The notes under the pieces are model-generated. The model was given only the letters and a program-made list of their open reading frames with translations. It did not search any database and had not been told where the DNA came from. From NCBI RefSeq assembly GCF_004794465.1, contig NZ_SSDJ01000126.1, positions 45,273 through 109,272 of the forward strand: a stretch of 64,000 nt of DNA, written 5' to 3'. Shown here in pieces: positions 51,623-60,182 of the stretch (position 1 is its first letter; every line of letters begins with the position of its first letter). The position numbers and the translations under genes are program-made. Origin of the DNA: Microbacterium sp. K24. GTDB taxonomy: Bacteria; Actinomycetota; Actinomycetes; Actinomycetales; Microbacteriaceae.

Positions 51623-52420
51623 TCACCCCGATGCGGCGGCCGCGGGCGTCACCGTGATCACGGTGACGCCCGCCTCTCGCGCGTCGTGAATGGCCCCAAC
51701 TGGTGCATCCGCCGAGGTGACGACGGTGTCCAGGTCGGCGAATGAACCGAAGCGATGTGCGGATGTGCGAGTGAATTTCTCCGCGGTGGCCACAAGAATG
51801 ACCCGCGCGGACGAGGCCAACGCTGCGCGCTTGATCCTCGCGTCGGCCAGCTTTGAGACGGTGAGACCATGGGTGGGATCCGCAGAACATGCACCCAGGA
51901 ACGCAACATCGAAGCGCATCGAGCGGACGGCATCCACCGCATCCACACCCGTGAACGACAGGTCGTCTGGATCAACCGCCCCGCCTGGAACGATCACTTC
52001 ATTACCCGGCCGCTCAGCCAATGCGGCGGCGGCATGAAGAGATAGGGCAAGAGCGGTGACTCCGAACCCCGCTAGCCGCCGCGCGATCGCCAACGCCGTC
52101 GTACCGTTGTCGATAAGAATCGATTGCCCTGGTAACACAAGCTGTGCCGCTGCATCGGCAAGAGCGGACTTGGCGTTGGGCTCCTCCGAAAGGCGAAGAC
52201 CAAAAGGAAACTCCGCTCCGCGCTTGGATGCGGCCTCCGCGCCTCCGTGGTTTCTCCGCAGGGCCCCTTGCTCGGCGAGCTCGGTCAGGTCTCGACGGAT
52301 GGTGATCGTCGATGCTCCCGTCAGTTCGGCCAAGTCCTGAATCCGCCGCGGGCCACTCTCGACCGCACGGATGATCACTTTTAGGCGTTCTGATCGTTGC
52401 ACCAGATCATTATGATCCAT
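51623..52420 (-). CDS. DeoR/GlpR family regulator
   Basis: A 265-residue DeoR-type repressor. The HTH (about 20-60) reads RRIQDLAELTGASTITIRRD, then LTELAEQGALRRNHGG. The sugar-phosphate-binding domain has ILIDNGTTALAIARR and VAFLGACSADPTHGLTVS. The start lies only 11 bases from the divergent MFS start. It is the only DeoR in the locus and is the best candidate to control the two sugar operons. Confidence 0.9.
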   Translation of the reverse strand: MDHNDLVQRSERLKVIIRAVESGPRRIQDLAELTGASTITIRRDLTELAEQGALRRNHGGAEAASKRGAEFPFGLRLSEEPNAKSALADAAAQLVLPGQSILIDNGTTALAIARRLAGFGVTALALSLHAAAALAERPGNEVIVPGGAVDPDDLSFTGVDAVDAVRSMRFDVAFLGACSADPTHGLTVSKLADARIKRAALASSARVILVATAEKFTRTSAHRFGSFADLDTVVTSADAPVGAIHDAREAGVTVITVTPAAAASG

Positions 52421-52431
52421 AGCGTCCTCGC

Positions 52432-53616
52432 ATGACGAGAACAGGAATCTCTCCCCGCCGCGGCGCGCTGGGCGTTGGCCTGATGTTCGCCAGCAATGGT
52501 GCAGTATTTGCGGCTCTCCTGCCCTGGTATCCGTTATTGTCAGATCGACTTGACCTTGGCCCGGCAGAGTTCGGGTTCATCGTTGCGAGCTTCGCGGTCG
52601 GTGGTATCGTCTCGTCCGCGGCACCCGCCCCGCTCATCACCCGCTTCGGGCCGGTTCGAATTGCGTTCTGCGCAACGGTCCTCCTCGCTGCCTCGGTAGC
52701 CTCCGCGCCATGGGGTGGGGCCGGATGGCTGTTGGCCGCGAGCTTGTTCCTGGTGGGGCTCTTCGACGCAATCGTCGATGTTGCGCAGAATGTGGCAGGT
52801 ATCCGAGTCGAAGACTCATCGGGTCGCCCCATCTTGTCGTCGATGCATGCCCTGTGGAGTCTGGGGGGCGTGGCGGGGGGCACAGCTTCTACCGCTGCCG
52901 CAGCGTCGGGCGCCGACGTCCGCCTGTACTTGGCGTGCGCCGCAGCGGTAGCGGTGTTCCTCGTCGGATCTGGAGCTCTTCTCCTGCGCGATCTCCCCGG
53001 CGCCCCGGCTCTCGCAGGGGCGGCCGGCCACCGGAGCTCAACCGGCTGGAAGGTCGTGGCGCTTGCGGCGCTTCCGCTCGTGGTCATCGCCATCAGCGGC
53101 ACCATGGTTGAAGACGTAGCGAACAACTGGGCCGCTCTGAGTGCCGTGCAACTGGCCGGTATGGCCCCGAACGCGGCCGGCGTCGCGTTCATCGTCATCG
53201 TCGGCAGCCAGTGCGTCGGACGCTTCACCGGGGATGCGCTCATTCACCGATTCGGCCGCGCGGTCATCGGCCGAATCGGAGGCGCGCTCATCGCCATCGG
53301 CGGTCTACTCGTCGTATCCACAAACGACGCGATCTGGCAGTTGCTGGTCGGCCTCGCGCTGGCAGGATTCGGCTCGGCAACGATCATTCCGAGTGCTCTC
53401 GCGGCTGCCGGAAAACTCCCTGGGGTCAGCGAAGGGGCTGGGGTCACGCTCGTCAGCTGGCTCATGCGCATCGGTTTCCTTTTCACGAGCCCACTCATCG
53501 GGTCGATCGCCGCGGCAACCGAGCTTCGTGTGGGACTTGCCATCCTCATGCCTATCGGCGTGGCAGCCATCGTGCTCTCGTCGGCACTCGCACCTCGTGG
53601 AAGGAGGCCACGCTAG
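52432..53616 (+). CDS. MFS transporter
   Basis: A 394-residue, 12-helix carrier, paralogous to that at 18080: the helix 4-5 loop reads DAIVDVAQNVAGIRVEDSSG and SMHALWSLGGVAGG follows. Start ATG leaves 11 bases to the DeoR start, so the promoters overlap both genes or initiation is leaderless. It may bring in the sugar or glycoside handled by this locus. Substrate not known. Confidence 0.85.
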   Translation: MTRTGISPRRGALGVGLMFASNGAVFAALLPWYPLLSDRLDLGPAEFGFIVASFAVGGIVSSAAPAPLITRFGPVRIAFCATVLLAASVASAPWGGAGWLLAASLFLVGLFDAIVDVAQNVAGIRVEDSSGRPILSSMHALWSLGGVAGGTASTAAAASGADVRLYLACAAAVAVFLVGSGALLLRDLPGAPALAGAAGHRSSTGWKVVALAALPLVVIAISGTMVEDVANNWAALSAVQLAGMAPNAAGVAFIVIVGSQCVGRFTGDALIHRFGRAVIGRIGGALIAIGGLLVVSTNDAIWQLLVGLALAGFGSATIIPSALAAAGKLPGVSEGAGVTLVSWLMRIGFLFTSPLIGSIAAATELRVGLAILMPIGVAAIVLSSALAPRGRRPR

Positions 53617-53834
53617 CAACGGACCTTGACACACCGGGGGCCTGTTCCCACCCGGTGACGTGGACGTGTGGAGAATCTCGCTGCTCGGCGCTCACGGCCG
53701 AGGAGTTGAACCGTGATTCTCACATTTGGATCACGACGTCATGGCGACAGGCGGCTCTCCACCTCCTGGTTTTCGTTCGATACCAGCTCGTAACAAGGGA
53801 TGACTTGCGCAGCGCGGTTCACGGATCTACTATC
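53617..53834. other. Gene-free stretch after the MFS gene
   Basis: No gene is visible between the MFS stop and the next promoter. CACCGGGGGCC...CACCCGGTG near 53634 could form a terminator for the MFS transcript. The rest looks like promoter region for the second binding-protein gene. Confidence 0.4.
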
Positions 53835-53874
53835 AGAACGTCAATGGTGATACGACGTTCTCAATAGTTGGACC
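53835..53874. promoter_or_regulatory. Operator and shared 14-base element before the second binding protein
   Basis: AGAACGTC (53835-53842) and GACGTTCT (53854-53861) form an exact inverted repeat, with an 11-base centre. TCAATAGTTGGACC (53861-53874) repeats 48553-48566. The operator half-sites differ from those at 48538, so each promoter also has its own control. Confidence 0.7.
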
Positions 53875-53925
53875 CTGGGGACTGAGGAATCTGCCAACTC
53901 CTGAACTGACATGAGAGGCAACACA

Positions 53926-55194
53926 ATGCGTAAGCAACGATTGGGGCAGGTCGCAGTAGCCGGCCTGGCAGGCGCAGCGCTTCTGCTCACTGGCTGCGCC
54001 GGAAGCGGCGGCAGCGAGGGTGGCGAAGGCGGTGGTGACGTCGAGGTCTTCACGTGGTGGACTTCTGGGGGAGAAGCTGCCGGACTCGAAGGTCTGGCTG
54101 ACACCTTCAGCCAGCAGTGCGAAGGGCAAACATTCGTCAACGCCGCCATCGCCGGCGGCACGGGGTCGAACGCGAAGCAGGTTCTCGCGTCGCGCATGCA
54201 GCAGAACGACCCTCCCTCGACTTTCCAGATGCACGCCGGTGCCGAAGCAGCGGACTACATCAAGGCGGGACAGGTCCAGGATCTCAGTGAGTACTACTCC
54301 GACTGGGGTCTGGACGACGCCTTCCCGCAGGGTCTCCTCGATGCGCTGACCGTCGACGGCAAGATCTACTCAGTCCCCGTCAATATCCACCGCATCGTCC
54401 TGTGGGGAAACGCCTCCGTGCTGGCCGACGCGGGCATCACCAGCGCTCCGGCAACGGTCGATGAGTTCATCTCCAACCTCGAGACGCTGCGCGCGAACGG
54501 CATCGAGTCGCCCATCGCTGTCGGCGTCGACTGGACGCAGACTGAGCTCCTCGAGAGCGTTCTCCTGTCCGAGCTCGGTGTCGAAGACTTCACCGCGTTG
54601 TGGCAGAAGGACGGCGACTGGAAGGACAGCCGCGTGACGGACGCGCTGGAGGACTACAAGAAGATCCTCAGCTACTCGAACCCGGACCGCGACAGCCTCG
54701 ACTGGACCGACGCCGAGAAGCGTCTCGTGGCCGGCCAGTCCGCCTACCAGCTCATGGGTGACTGGGAGGTCGCGGAGTTCGAGACCGACGGTTTCACCGA
54801 CTTCACGCACCAGGCTTTCCCGGGGACCGAAGACGCGTACCAGTGGATCTCCGACTCGTTCGTGCTTCCGGTGGGAGCGAAGAACGAAGAGGGAGCCCTC
54901 TGCTGGCTGGAGACGGTCGGTAGCGCTGAGGGACAGAAGGCCTTCAACACGAAGAAGGGCTCGATTCCCGCTCGCACCGATGCGGACCCCGCGGATTACC
55001 CGGAGTACCAGCAGGAGGCGATTGCGGACTTCGCATCGCTGACTCCCGCGCCCTCTTGCGCGAATGGCTCGGGCTGCACGCTCGGACAGGTCTCGGCCAT
55101 CAATTCCGCCGTTGGCAAGTTCTCTACCGACGGCGACGTCGACAGCCTGCAGAAGGCCATCGGCGACGCGACCGCTCAGTACGGAACCGACTGA
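53926..55194 (+). CDS. ABC substrate-binding lipoprotein, paralogue 2
   Basis: A 422-residue lipoprotein with the lipobox LLTGC at about residue 24 and a Gly/Ser linker (AGSGGSEGGEGG). It closely matches the protein at 48591 across the mature domain. It leads an operon with two permeases, a dehydrogenase and a CarA-like oxidase. No ATPase gene is present. ATG 53926 follows GAGAGG by eight bases; ATG 53911 is upstream. Confidence 0.92.
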   Translation: MRKQRLGQVAVAGLAGAALLLTGCAGSGGSEGGEGGGDVEVFTWWTSGGEAAGLEGLADTFSQQCEGQTFVNAAIAGGTGSNAKQVLASRMQQNDPPSTFQMHAGAEAADYIKAGQVQDLSEYYSDWGLDDAFPQGLLDALTVDGKIYSVPVNIHRIVLWGNASVLADAGITSAPATVDEFISNLETLRANGIESPIAVGVDWTQTELLESVLLSELGVEDFTALWQKDGDWKDSRVTDALEDYKKILSYSNPDRDSLDWTDAEKRLVAGQSAYQLMGDWEVAEFETDGFTDFTHQAFPGTEDAYQWISDSFVLPVGAKNEEGALCWLETVGSAEGQKAFNTKKGSIPARTDADPADYPEYQQEAIADFASLTPAPSCANGSGCTLGQVSAINSAVGKFSTDGDVDSLQKAIGDATAQYGTD

Positions 55195-55207
55195 TTCTGC
55201 CCAATTT

Positions 55208-55238
55208 GTGCCGGGGGCCCGGCTACGGCCCCCGGCAC
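55208..55238 (+). terminator. Intra-operon hairpin after the second binding-protein gene
   Basis: GTGCCGGGGGCC (55208-55219) and its exact complement (55227-55238) form a 12-bp stem with a 7-base loop and no T-run. It probably raises binding-protein mRNA over permease mRNA. Confidence 0.75.
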
Positions 55239-55255
55239 TACACGAACGGAACGTC

Positions 55256-56167
55256 ATGACTACTTTAAAGAAGCGCCTCAGCTCGCGCTCCTTCCACGGA
55301 TTCCTTCTCCTTCTCCCCTCTCTGGTCATCCTCGGCGTCTTCGTGTACTTCCTGCTCGCACGCACGTTCGTCGTAGCAATGTCAGACCAGCACACCTTCT
55401 TGCCCACCAACGGGTTCGTAGGGTTCGACAACTTCGTCGCCCTGTTCACCAGTGACAATGGGCGCTTCCTCCACAGTGTCCGCAACCTCGGCCTCTTCTT
55501 CGTGGTCTTCGTGGGAGGAACCATCATCCTTGGCTTCCTCTGGGCGCTCATGCTGGACCGCGGAGTGAAGGGCGAAGGCTTCTTCCGCTCGATCTACATC
55601 TTCCCGATGGCGGTGTCCTTCATCGCCTCCGGAGTCGTGTGGCGCTGGCTGCTCAACTCCTCCACCGGAGATGAAGCAGGCGGCATCAACCAGCTCCTCG
55701 GCTGGATGAACCTCGACTTCCTCCAAGGCGATTGGTTCATCAACCCCGACTGGGGCATGGCGGCCATCGCCATCCCCGCGATCTGGCAGATGGCCGGCTA
55801 CGTCATGGCACTCTTCCTCGCCGGATTTCGCGGCGTTCCGCCTGAGCTCCGCGAAGCAGCCCGCATGGACGGTGCCACGACGTCCCAGATGTACCGTCAC
55901 GTGATCTTCCCGCAACTCACGCCCGCAGCCCTGTCCGCACTCATCATCGTCGGCGCCCTCGGCGCGAAGATCTTCGACCTCATCATGGCGATGACCGGAC
56001 CCGGTTACATCACGGAGGTACCCGCAGTGTACGTGTGGAACGCGCTGCTGACCTCCGACTACGCCAAGGCCGCAGCCATCGCAACGCTCATGCTCGTTGC
56101 CATTGCGGTGCTCATCGTCCCGTACCTCATCATCACCATTCGTCGCGAACGGGAGGTCATCGAATGA
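55256..56167 (+). CDS. ABC importer permease, first subunit
   Basis: A 303-residue MalF-type permease with six helices. The first is GFLLLLPSLVILGVFVYF. The EAA loop is EAARMDGATTSQMYRHV near residue 200. ATG 55256 is used; longer frames upstream run through the hairpin and the end of the binding-protein gene. The stop overlaps the next start by ATGA. Confidence 0.92.
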   Translation: MTTLKKRLSSRSFHGFLLLLPSLVILGVFVYFLLARTFVVAMSDQHTFLPTNGFVGFDNFVALFTSDNGRFLHSVRNLGLFFVVFVGGTIILGFLWALMLDRGVKGEGFFRSIYIFPMAVSFIASGVVWRWLLNSSTGDEAGGINQLLGWMNLDFLQGDWFINPDWGMAAIAIPAIWQMAGYVMALFLAGFRGVPPELREAARMDGATTSQMYRHVIFPQLTPAALSALIIVGALGAKIFDLIMAMTGPGYITEVPAVYVWNALLTSDYAKAAAIATLMLVAIAVLIVPYLIITIRREREVIE

Positions 56168-57072
56168 CCGTCCAAGAATTGCCCACCGCCGCCGTTGTAA
56201 CCAACGGTCGCGTAGCCTCACCGCCGGCCGGAGGTGGCCCGCGGACGAACGTAGGTGCGACCGTTCTCACCGTCCTGAAGTACGCGCTCGCGATCTTGTC
56301 GGTCCTCGTCGTACTCGCGCCGATGTACCTGCTGGTCGTAACAAGCTTCAAGCCGCCGGCGGAAGTCGCAATCGCGAACATGTGGTTCCTTCCGCAGGAG
56401 TGGACCGGCGCCCCTTGGGAACGAGCGTGGACCGCGCTCTACCCGTCGCTGGGCCGCACGCTGATCCTCGCCGCGGCCTCGTCAATCCTCGTCAGCCTCC
56501 TCGGAGCGCTCAACGGCTACGTTCTGTCGCTCATACGCTTCCGCGGAGCGAACATCATTTTCGGAGCAATCCTCTTCGGAATGTACATCCCCTACCAGGC
56601 GGTGATGGTGCCTTTGCGTGATGTCGTGTCAACGATGGGCCTGCCGCCCGGAATCGCGACCCTGATCTTCGTTCACACGGTCTACGGGATTCCCATCGGT
56701 ACGCTCATCTTCCGCAACTACTACATCAACTCGGTGCCCAAATCGTTGGTCGAGGCGGCGTCTGTTGATGGTGCAGGTGTGTTCCGAACATTCACCCGCG
56801 TCATCCTCCCGGTCTCAGCCCCCGGTTTCGTGGTCGTCATCATCTGGCAGTTCACGATGGTTTGGAACGACTTCCTCTTCGCGATCTTCTTGTCGAACAC
56901 TCGGGATGGACCGGTGATGCTCGCGTTGAGCGCGCTCGCTGGCGCCCAGTCGCCCGACTACGCACAGAGTATGGCTGCGGCAATCATCGCCTCTGCGGCG
57001 CCATTGCTCGTGTACATCCTGCTTGGCAAGTTCTTCATCGGCGGTCTCATGGCCGGTTCCGTCAAGGGCTGA
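56164..57072 (+). CDS. ABC importer permease, second subunit
   Basis: A 302-residue MalG-type permease. Helix 1 is LKYALAILSVLVVLAPMYLL, and the EAA loop is EAASVDGAGVFRTFTRVILP. It ends in IGGLMAGSVKG. It heterodimerises with the preceding permease. The coupled start shares ATGA. Confidence 0.92.
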   Translation: MTVQELPTAAVVTNGRVASPPAGGGPRTNVGATVLTVLKYALAILSVLVVLAPMYLLVVTSFKPPAEVAIANMWFLPQEWTGAPWERAWTALYPSLGRTLILAAASSILVSLLGALNGYVLSLIRFRGANIIFGAILFGMYIPYQAVMVPLRDVVSTMGLPPGIATLIFVHTVYGIPIGTLIFRNYYINSVPKSLVEAASVDGAGVFRTFTRVILPVSAPGFVVVIIWQFTMVWNDFLFAIFLSNTRDGPVMLALSALAGAQSPDYAQSMAAAIIASAAPLLVYILLGKFFIGGLMAGSVKG

Positions 57073-57187
57073 CCACCAATTCGGGTGGGTGCGTTCACAC
57101 GCCGCGGCCCGTCCTGGAAGGGTGCCAGTTCAACCGTGCGACAGAGACCTTTGCGCCTTCACTTCATCATCAAAGGGAGAAATGACC

Positions 57188-58228
57188 ATGACAGACGTTC
57201 CCGCCCGCGGCCTCACCTGGGGTCTCATTGGTGCGAGTTGGATCGCGACCGAGTCGGTCGCGCCGGCCATCCTTGCGCAGCCGAACTCGCGCATCGCTCG
57301 AGTGTTCAGCGGATCGCAACAGCGCGCAACCGAGTTCGCCGAGAACATCGGAGCGCAGGGCACGGATGACCTAGACGAACTTCTGAGCGATCCCGAGATC
57401 GACGCTGTCTACATCTCGTCCGTGAACCACCAGCATCTCGACCAGGCCCTCGCCGCAATCTCGGCCGGCAAGCACGTTTTATGCGAGAAGCCGCTGGCAC
57501 TTAGCCTCGCCGACGCACGAACGATGAGGGACGCGGCCCGACGAGCCGGCGTGATGTTGGCAACCAATCACCACATGCGGAACTCGGTCCCGCACGACAT
57601 CATTCGTCGAGCAATCCTGAGCGGGGACTTGGGCGAAGTGGTCGCAGTCTCCGTCAGGCACGCGGTCGAGCTCCCCGAGAGTGCGCAGGGGTGGCGAACG
57701 AGGGATGTAGGGGCAGGCGCGGGGGTGATTCTCGACATCACAGTTCACGACGCGGATGCACTCCGCTTTGTGCTGGGGAGCGACCCGGTCAGCGTTCACG
57801 CTGCAACCCTCAGCGGTCGAATGACGGCGGACGGTATCGACGAATCCGTCGTCGGTACGGCACACTTCGCCAACGGCGTTGACGTAGCCTTCTTCGAGTC
57901 CTTCGTCACCGGCAATACGCCCACTGAACTCGCAGTGCTCGGAACAAAAGCGAGCTATATCGGAAATGGCATCCAGGCGATGCAACCAGTCGGGTCTCTC
58001 ACTCGGTGGGAGAACGGGCAAGCGAGAGAGGTCGAGCTCGGCGAGCGTGAAGACCTGTACGTAGTCGGCATCCGCCGGTTCGAAGCCGCGGTACTCGATC
58101 CCACGCAGTCGCCCGCCGCCACTGCCGAGGACGGATTGTGGTCGGTGGCGTTCGCAGAAGCAGCACTCCGATCCTCAAAATCGGGCCTTGCAGAAAAGGT
58201 CGAGGAGCCTGGAGACACTGATGCGTGA
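57188..58228 (+). CDS. Gfo/Idh/MocA family oxidoreductase, copy 2
   Basis: A 346-residue dehydrogenase. GLIGASWIATESVAPAILAQ opens it; the catalytic EKPLAL lies near residue 95, and DITVHDADALRFVLG follows. It is only distantly related to the copy at 49969. In 3-keto-sugar pathways such enzymes convert or re-reduce keto intermediates. ATG 57188 follows GGGAGA by seven bases; ATG 57182 is too close. Its stop overlaps the next start. Confidence 0.9.
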   Translation: MTDVPARGLTWGLIGASWIATESVAPAILAQPNSRIARVFSGSQQRATEFAENIGAQGTDDLDELLSDPEIDAVYISSVNHQHLDQALAAISAGKHVLCEKPLALSLADARTMRDAARRAGVMLATNHHMRNSVPHDIIRRAILSGDLGEVVAVSVRHAVELPESAQGWRTRDVGAGAGVILDITVHDADALRFVLGSDPVSVHAATLSGRMTADGIDESVVGTAHFANGVDVAFFESFVTGNTPTELAVLGTKASYIGNGIQAMQPVGSLTRWENGQAREVELGEREDLYVVGIRRFEAAVLDPTQSPAATAEDGLWSVAFAEAALRSSKSGLAEKVEEPGDTDA

Positions 58229-59777
58229 AGATCTGATAGAAATTCCCGACCGGGCCCTCGTTTCACCGGGCGACAGCGTTATCAGCACTGACATCCTGGT
58301 GGTGGGCTCCGGCATGGGTGGCGGTACTCTCGCTTGGGCATTGCGCAACAGCGGCCGCGAAGTTCTCATCGTTGAGCGTGGGGCGTTCTTACCCAGGGAG
58401 CCGGAGAACTCTCAACCGGACCAGGTGTTCGTCTCCGGAAGGTACAAGACAGCTTCCCCCTGGCTCGATGGCGCCACGAAACGGCAATTCCAGCCTGGCG
58501 CCTACTACTGGGTCGGCGGCAACACGAAGATGTATGGCGCGTGCTTGCCGCGCTTCCGAGAAGACGATTTTGAGGAGACTACCCACGAGGACGGTATTTC
58601 TCCGCGATGGCCATTCTCTTACGCGGATCTCGAGCCGTTCTATGTGCAAGCGGAGAAGCTCTATCAGGTTCATGGTCGTGCAGGGGAGGATCCCTCTGAT
58701 CCTCCCCGCTCCGAGGATTACCCTGCCGTTGCCCTAGAACACGAGCCGGAGATCCAGCGGCTGGCGGAACGCCTGCAGAAACAAGGGCTGTCGCCATTTC
58801 ACATGCCGAACGGCATGAACCTTGACACGCTTGAAGAGCGTCGTCGGAACACCACCGCGGACGGGTCCCCCTCAGAAGACGGCACGAAGAGCGATGCGGA
58901 AAATCGCGCGATTCGCCCCGCCTTGCAATCAGATACCGTACGTCTCCTGACAGGCGCATTCGTGGAGAAACTTCTCACCAACGAGGATGGGACCCGCGTC
59001 GTCGCAGCCGAAGCCATCGTGGATGGGCGGCGGCGTCGTATTGAGGCGAATCAGTTCGTGGTGTCGGCCGGTGCCGTCAATTCGGCCGCGCTGCTGTTGC
59101 GTTCGGCATCTGATGAGCACCCGGATGGTCTCGCCAACTCGTCTGGTCTGCTCGGACGCAACTACATGCAGCACAACAGCACGTTCTTCATTGCCATCAA
59201 CCCGTTCCGGCGGAATAGGACTGCATGGCAGAAGACTCTCGGTATCAATGACTGGTATTGGCGCGGGCCCGATGGCGACGTCCCGCTGGGTAGCGTTCAG
59301 ATGCTCGGGAAGCTTCAGGGTGCCATGATCAAGAGTGCTCGGCGATGGATCCCCACATGGATGCTGAACATGGCCACCCGACGCAGCATCGACATGTTCC
59401 TTCTGACTGAGGACCTGCCCCGGTACGACAACCGAGTCACGTTGACCGGGGGGCGCCCGACGGTGACGTGGACCCCGAACAACGTCGGTGCTCACCGGAG
59501 GCTTACGGAACTCCTGAGCTCTGCGGTCCGCAAAGCGGGATACCCGATCGTGCTCACCGAGCGGATGGGGATATCGAGCGACTCGCATATGTGTGGGACG
59601 GCCGTTGCTGGAAATGACCCGAAGCGCAGCGTTCTCGATAAGAACTGCCGCACTCACGACATCCCCAACCTGTGGGTGGTGGACGGCTCGTTCTTCCCGT
59701 CTTCGGCAGGGTTGAACCCCGCGCTGACCATCGCCGCCAATGCGCTGCGGGTAGCGCCGGAGATTGCGAAAGGCTGA
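58221..59777 (+). CDS. CarA-like FAD glycoside 3-oxidase (GMC fold)
   Basis: A 518-residue flavoprotein of the GMC/pyranose-oxidase superfamily. The FAD loop GSGMGGG is near 29-35, YYWVGGNTKMYGACLPRFRE is the substrate-side block, and the C-terminal His and Asn are about H456 (DSHMCGTAV) and N499 (NPALTIAANAL). The middle pattern recalls CarA, the C-glycoside 3-oxidase reported from Microbacterium and Arthrobacter. It would oxidise the sugar C3 hydroxyl to a keto group with O2. GGAG precedes ATG 58221. The CarB/CarC deglycosidase genes are not in this window. Confidence 0.78.
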   Translation: MREDLIEIPDRALVSPGDSVISTDILVVGSGMGGGTLAWALRNSGREVLIVERGAFLPREPENSQPDQVFVSGRYKTASPWLDGATKRQFQPGAYYWVGGNTKMYGACLPRFREDDFEETTHEDGISPRWPFSYADLEPFYVQAEKLYQVHGRAGEDPSDPPRSEDYPAVALEHEPEIQRLAERLQKQGLSPFHMPNGMNLDTLEERRRNTTADGSPSEDGTKSDAENRAIRPALQSDTVRLLTGAFVEKLLTNEDGTRVVAAEAIVDGRRRRIEANQFVVSAGAVNSAALLLRSASDEHPDGLANSSGLLGRNYMQHNSTFFIAINPFRRNRTAWQKTLGINDWYWRGPDGDVPLGSVQMLGKLQGAMIKSARRWIPTWMLNMATRRSIDMFLLTEDLPRYDNRVTLTGGRPTVTWTPNNVGAHRRLTELLSSAVRKAGYPIVLTERMGISSDSHMCGTAVAGNDPKRSVLDKNCRTHDIPNLWVVDGSFFPSSAGLNPALTIAANALRVAPEIAKG

Positions 59778-59788
59778 ATCTCCCTAGG

Positions 59789-59924
59789 CTAGAGAGGCGG
59801 TTGAGTTCCCGGGAGGAGGGTTCAACCGCTTCTCTAGCCGGTTCGATCAGTATTCGACGGTGCTTTCAAGCGCAGTTGTCACCTGTAGGTGCGTCGTAAT
59901 GCTGATGGCTTCCGAGAAGGGTTC
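59789..59924. repeat. 136-base direct repeat, copy A (with hairpin)
   Basis: This segment matches 62761-62896 over 136 bases with about 13 differences by eye and no gap. Its first 49 bases (59789-59837) form a near-perfect hairpin: CTAGAGA/TCTCTAG outside and GCGGTTGA/TTCAACCGC inside. It closes the oxidase operon as a terminator. The second half is the 3' end of a cysteine-rich HTH gene that is complete at 62819. Confidence 0.85.
59847..59924 (-). pseudogene. C-terminal fragment of a HTH gene
   Basis: These 78 bases keep an open frame encoding EPFSEAISITTHLQVTTALE, followed by STVEY and a stop. The intact gene at 62819-63544 ends in the same way with four replacements. It is a remnant left beside copy A of the repeat. 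Confidence 0.75.
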
Positions 59925-60182
59925 TGGTAGCGCATATCGATCACGGCGGTACCAGGCTCAATGAGCGTCGTCTTAGCTGCTAGCCGCAAGCAGCGCTCAA
60001 GGGCTCGCGAACTGACGCTGAAAGTGGTGTACGCGGAGCCAGGCGCCGTCGTGCCCGAGGGACTCGGCGCCGACTGTGATGTCTCTCTGTTGAGCTAGCG
60101 CGTCCGCTGCCGTTCTTGTGGCAGATCCTGGAACATCTTGACGATGGCCGAATGACAGGAAGCCTCAGGGTCTTCGACATGT
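59925..60182. other. Gene-free stretch
   Basis: After copy A of the repeat I see no gene up to the MFS stop at 60183. The sequence is mixed in composition and may be remnant of an earlier insertion. Confidence 0.4.
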
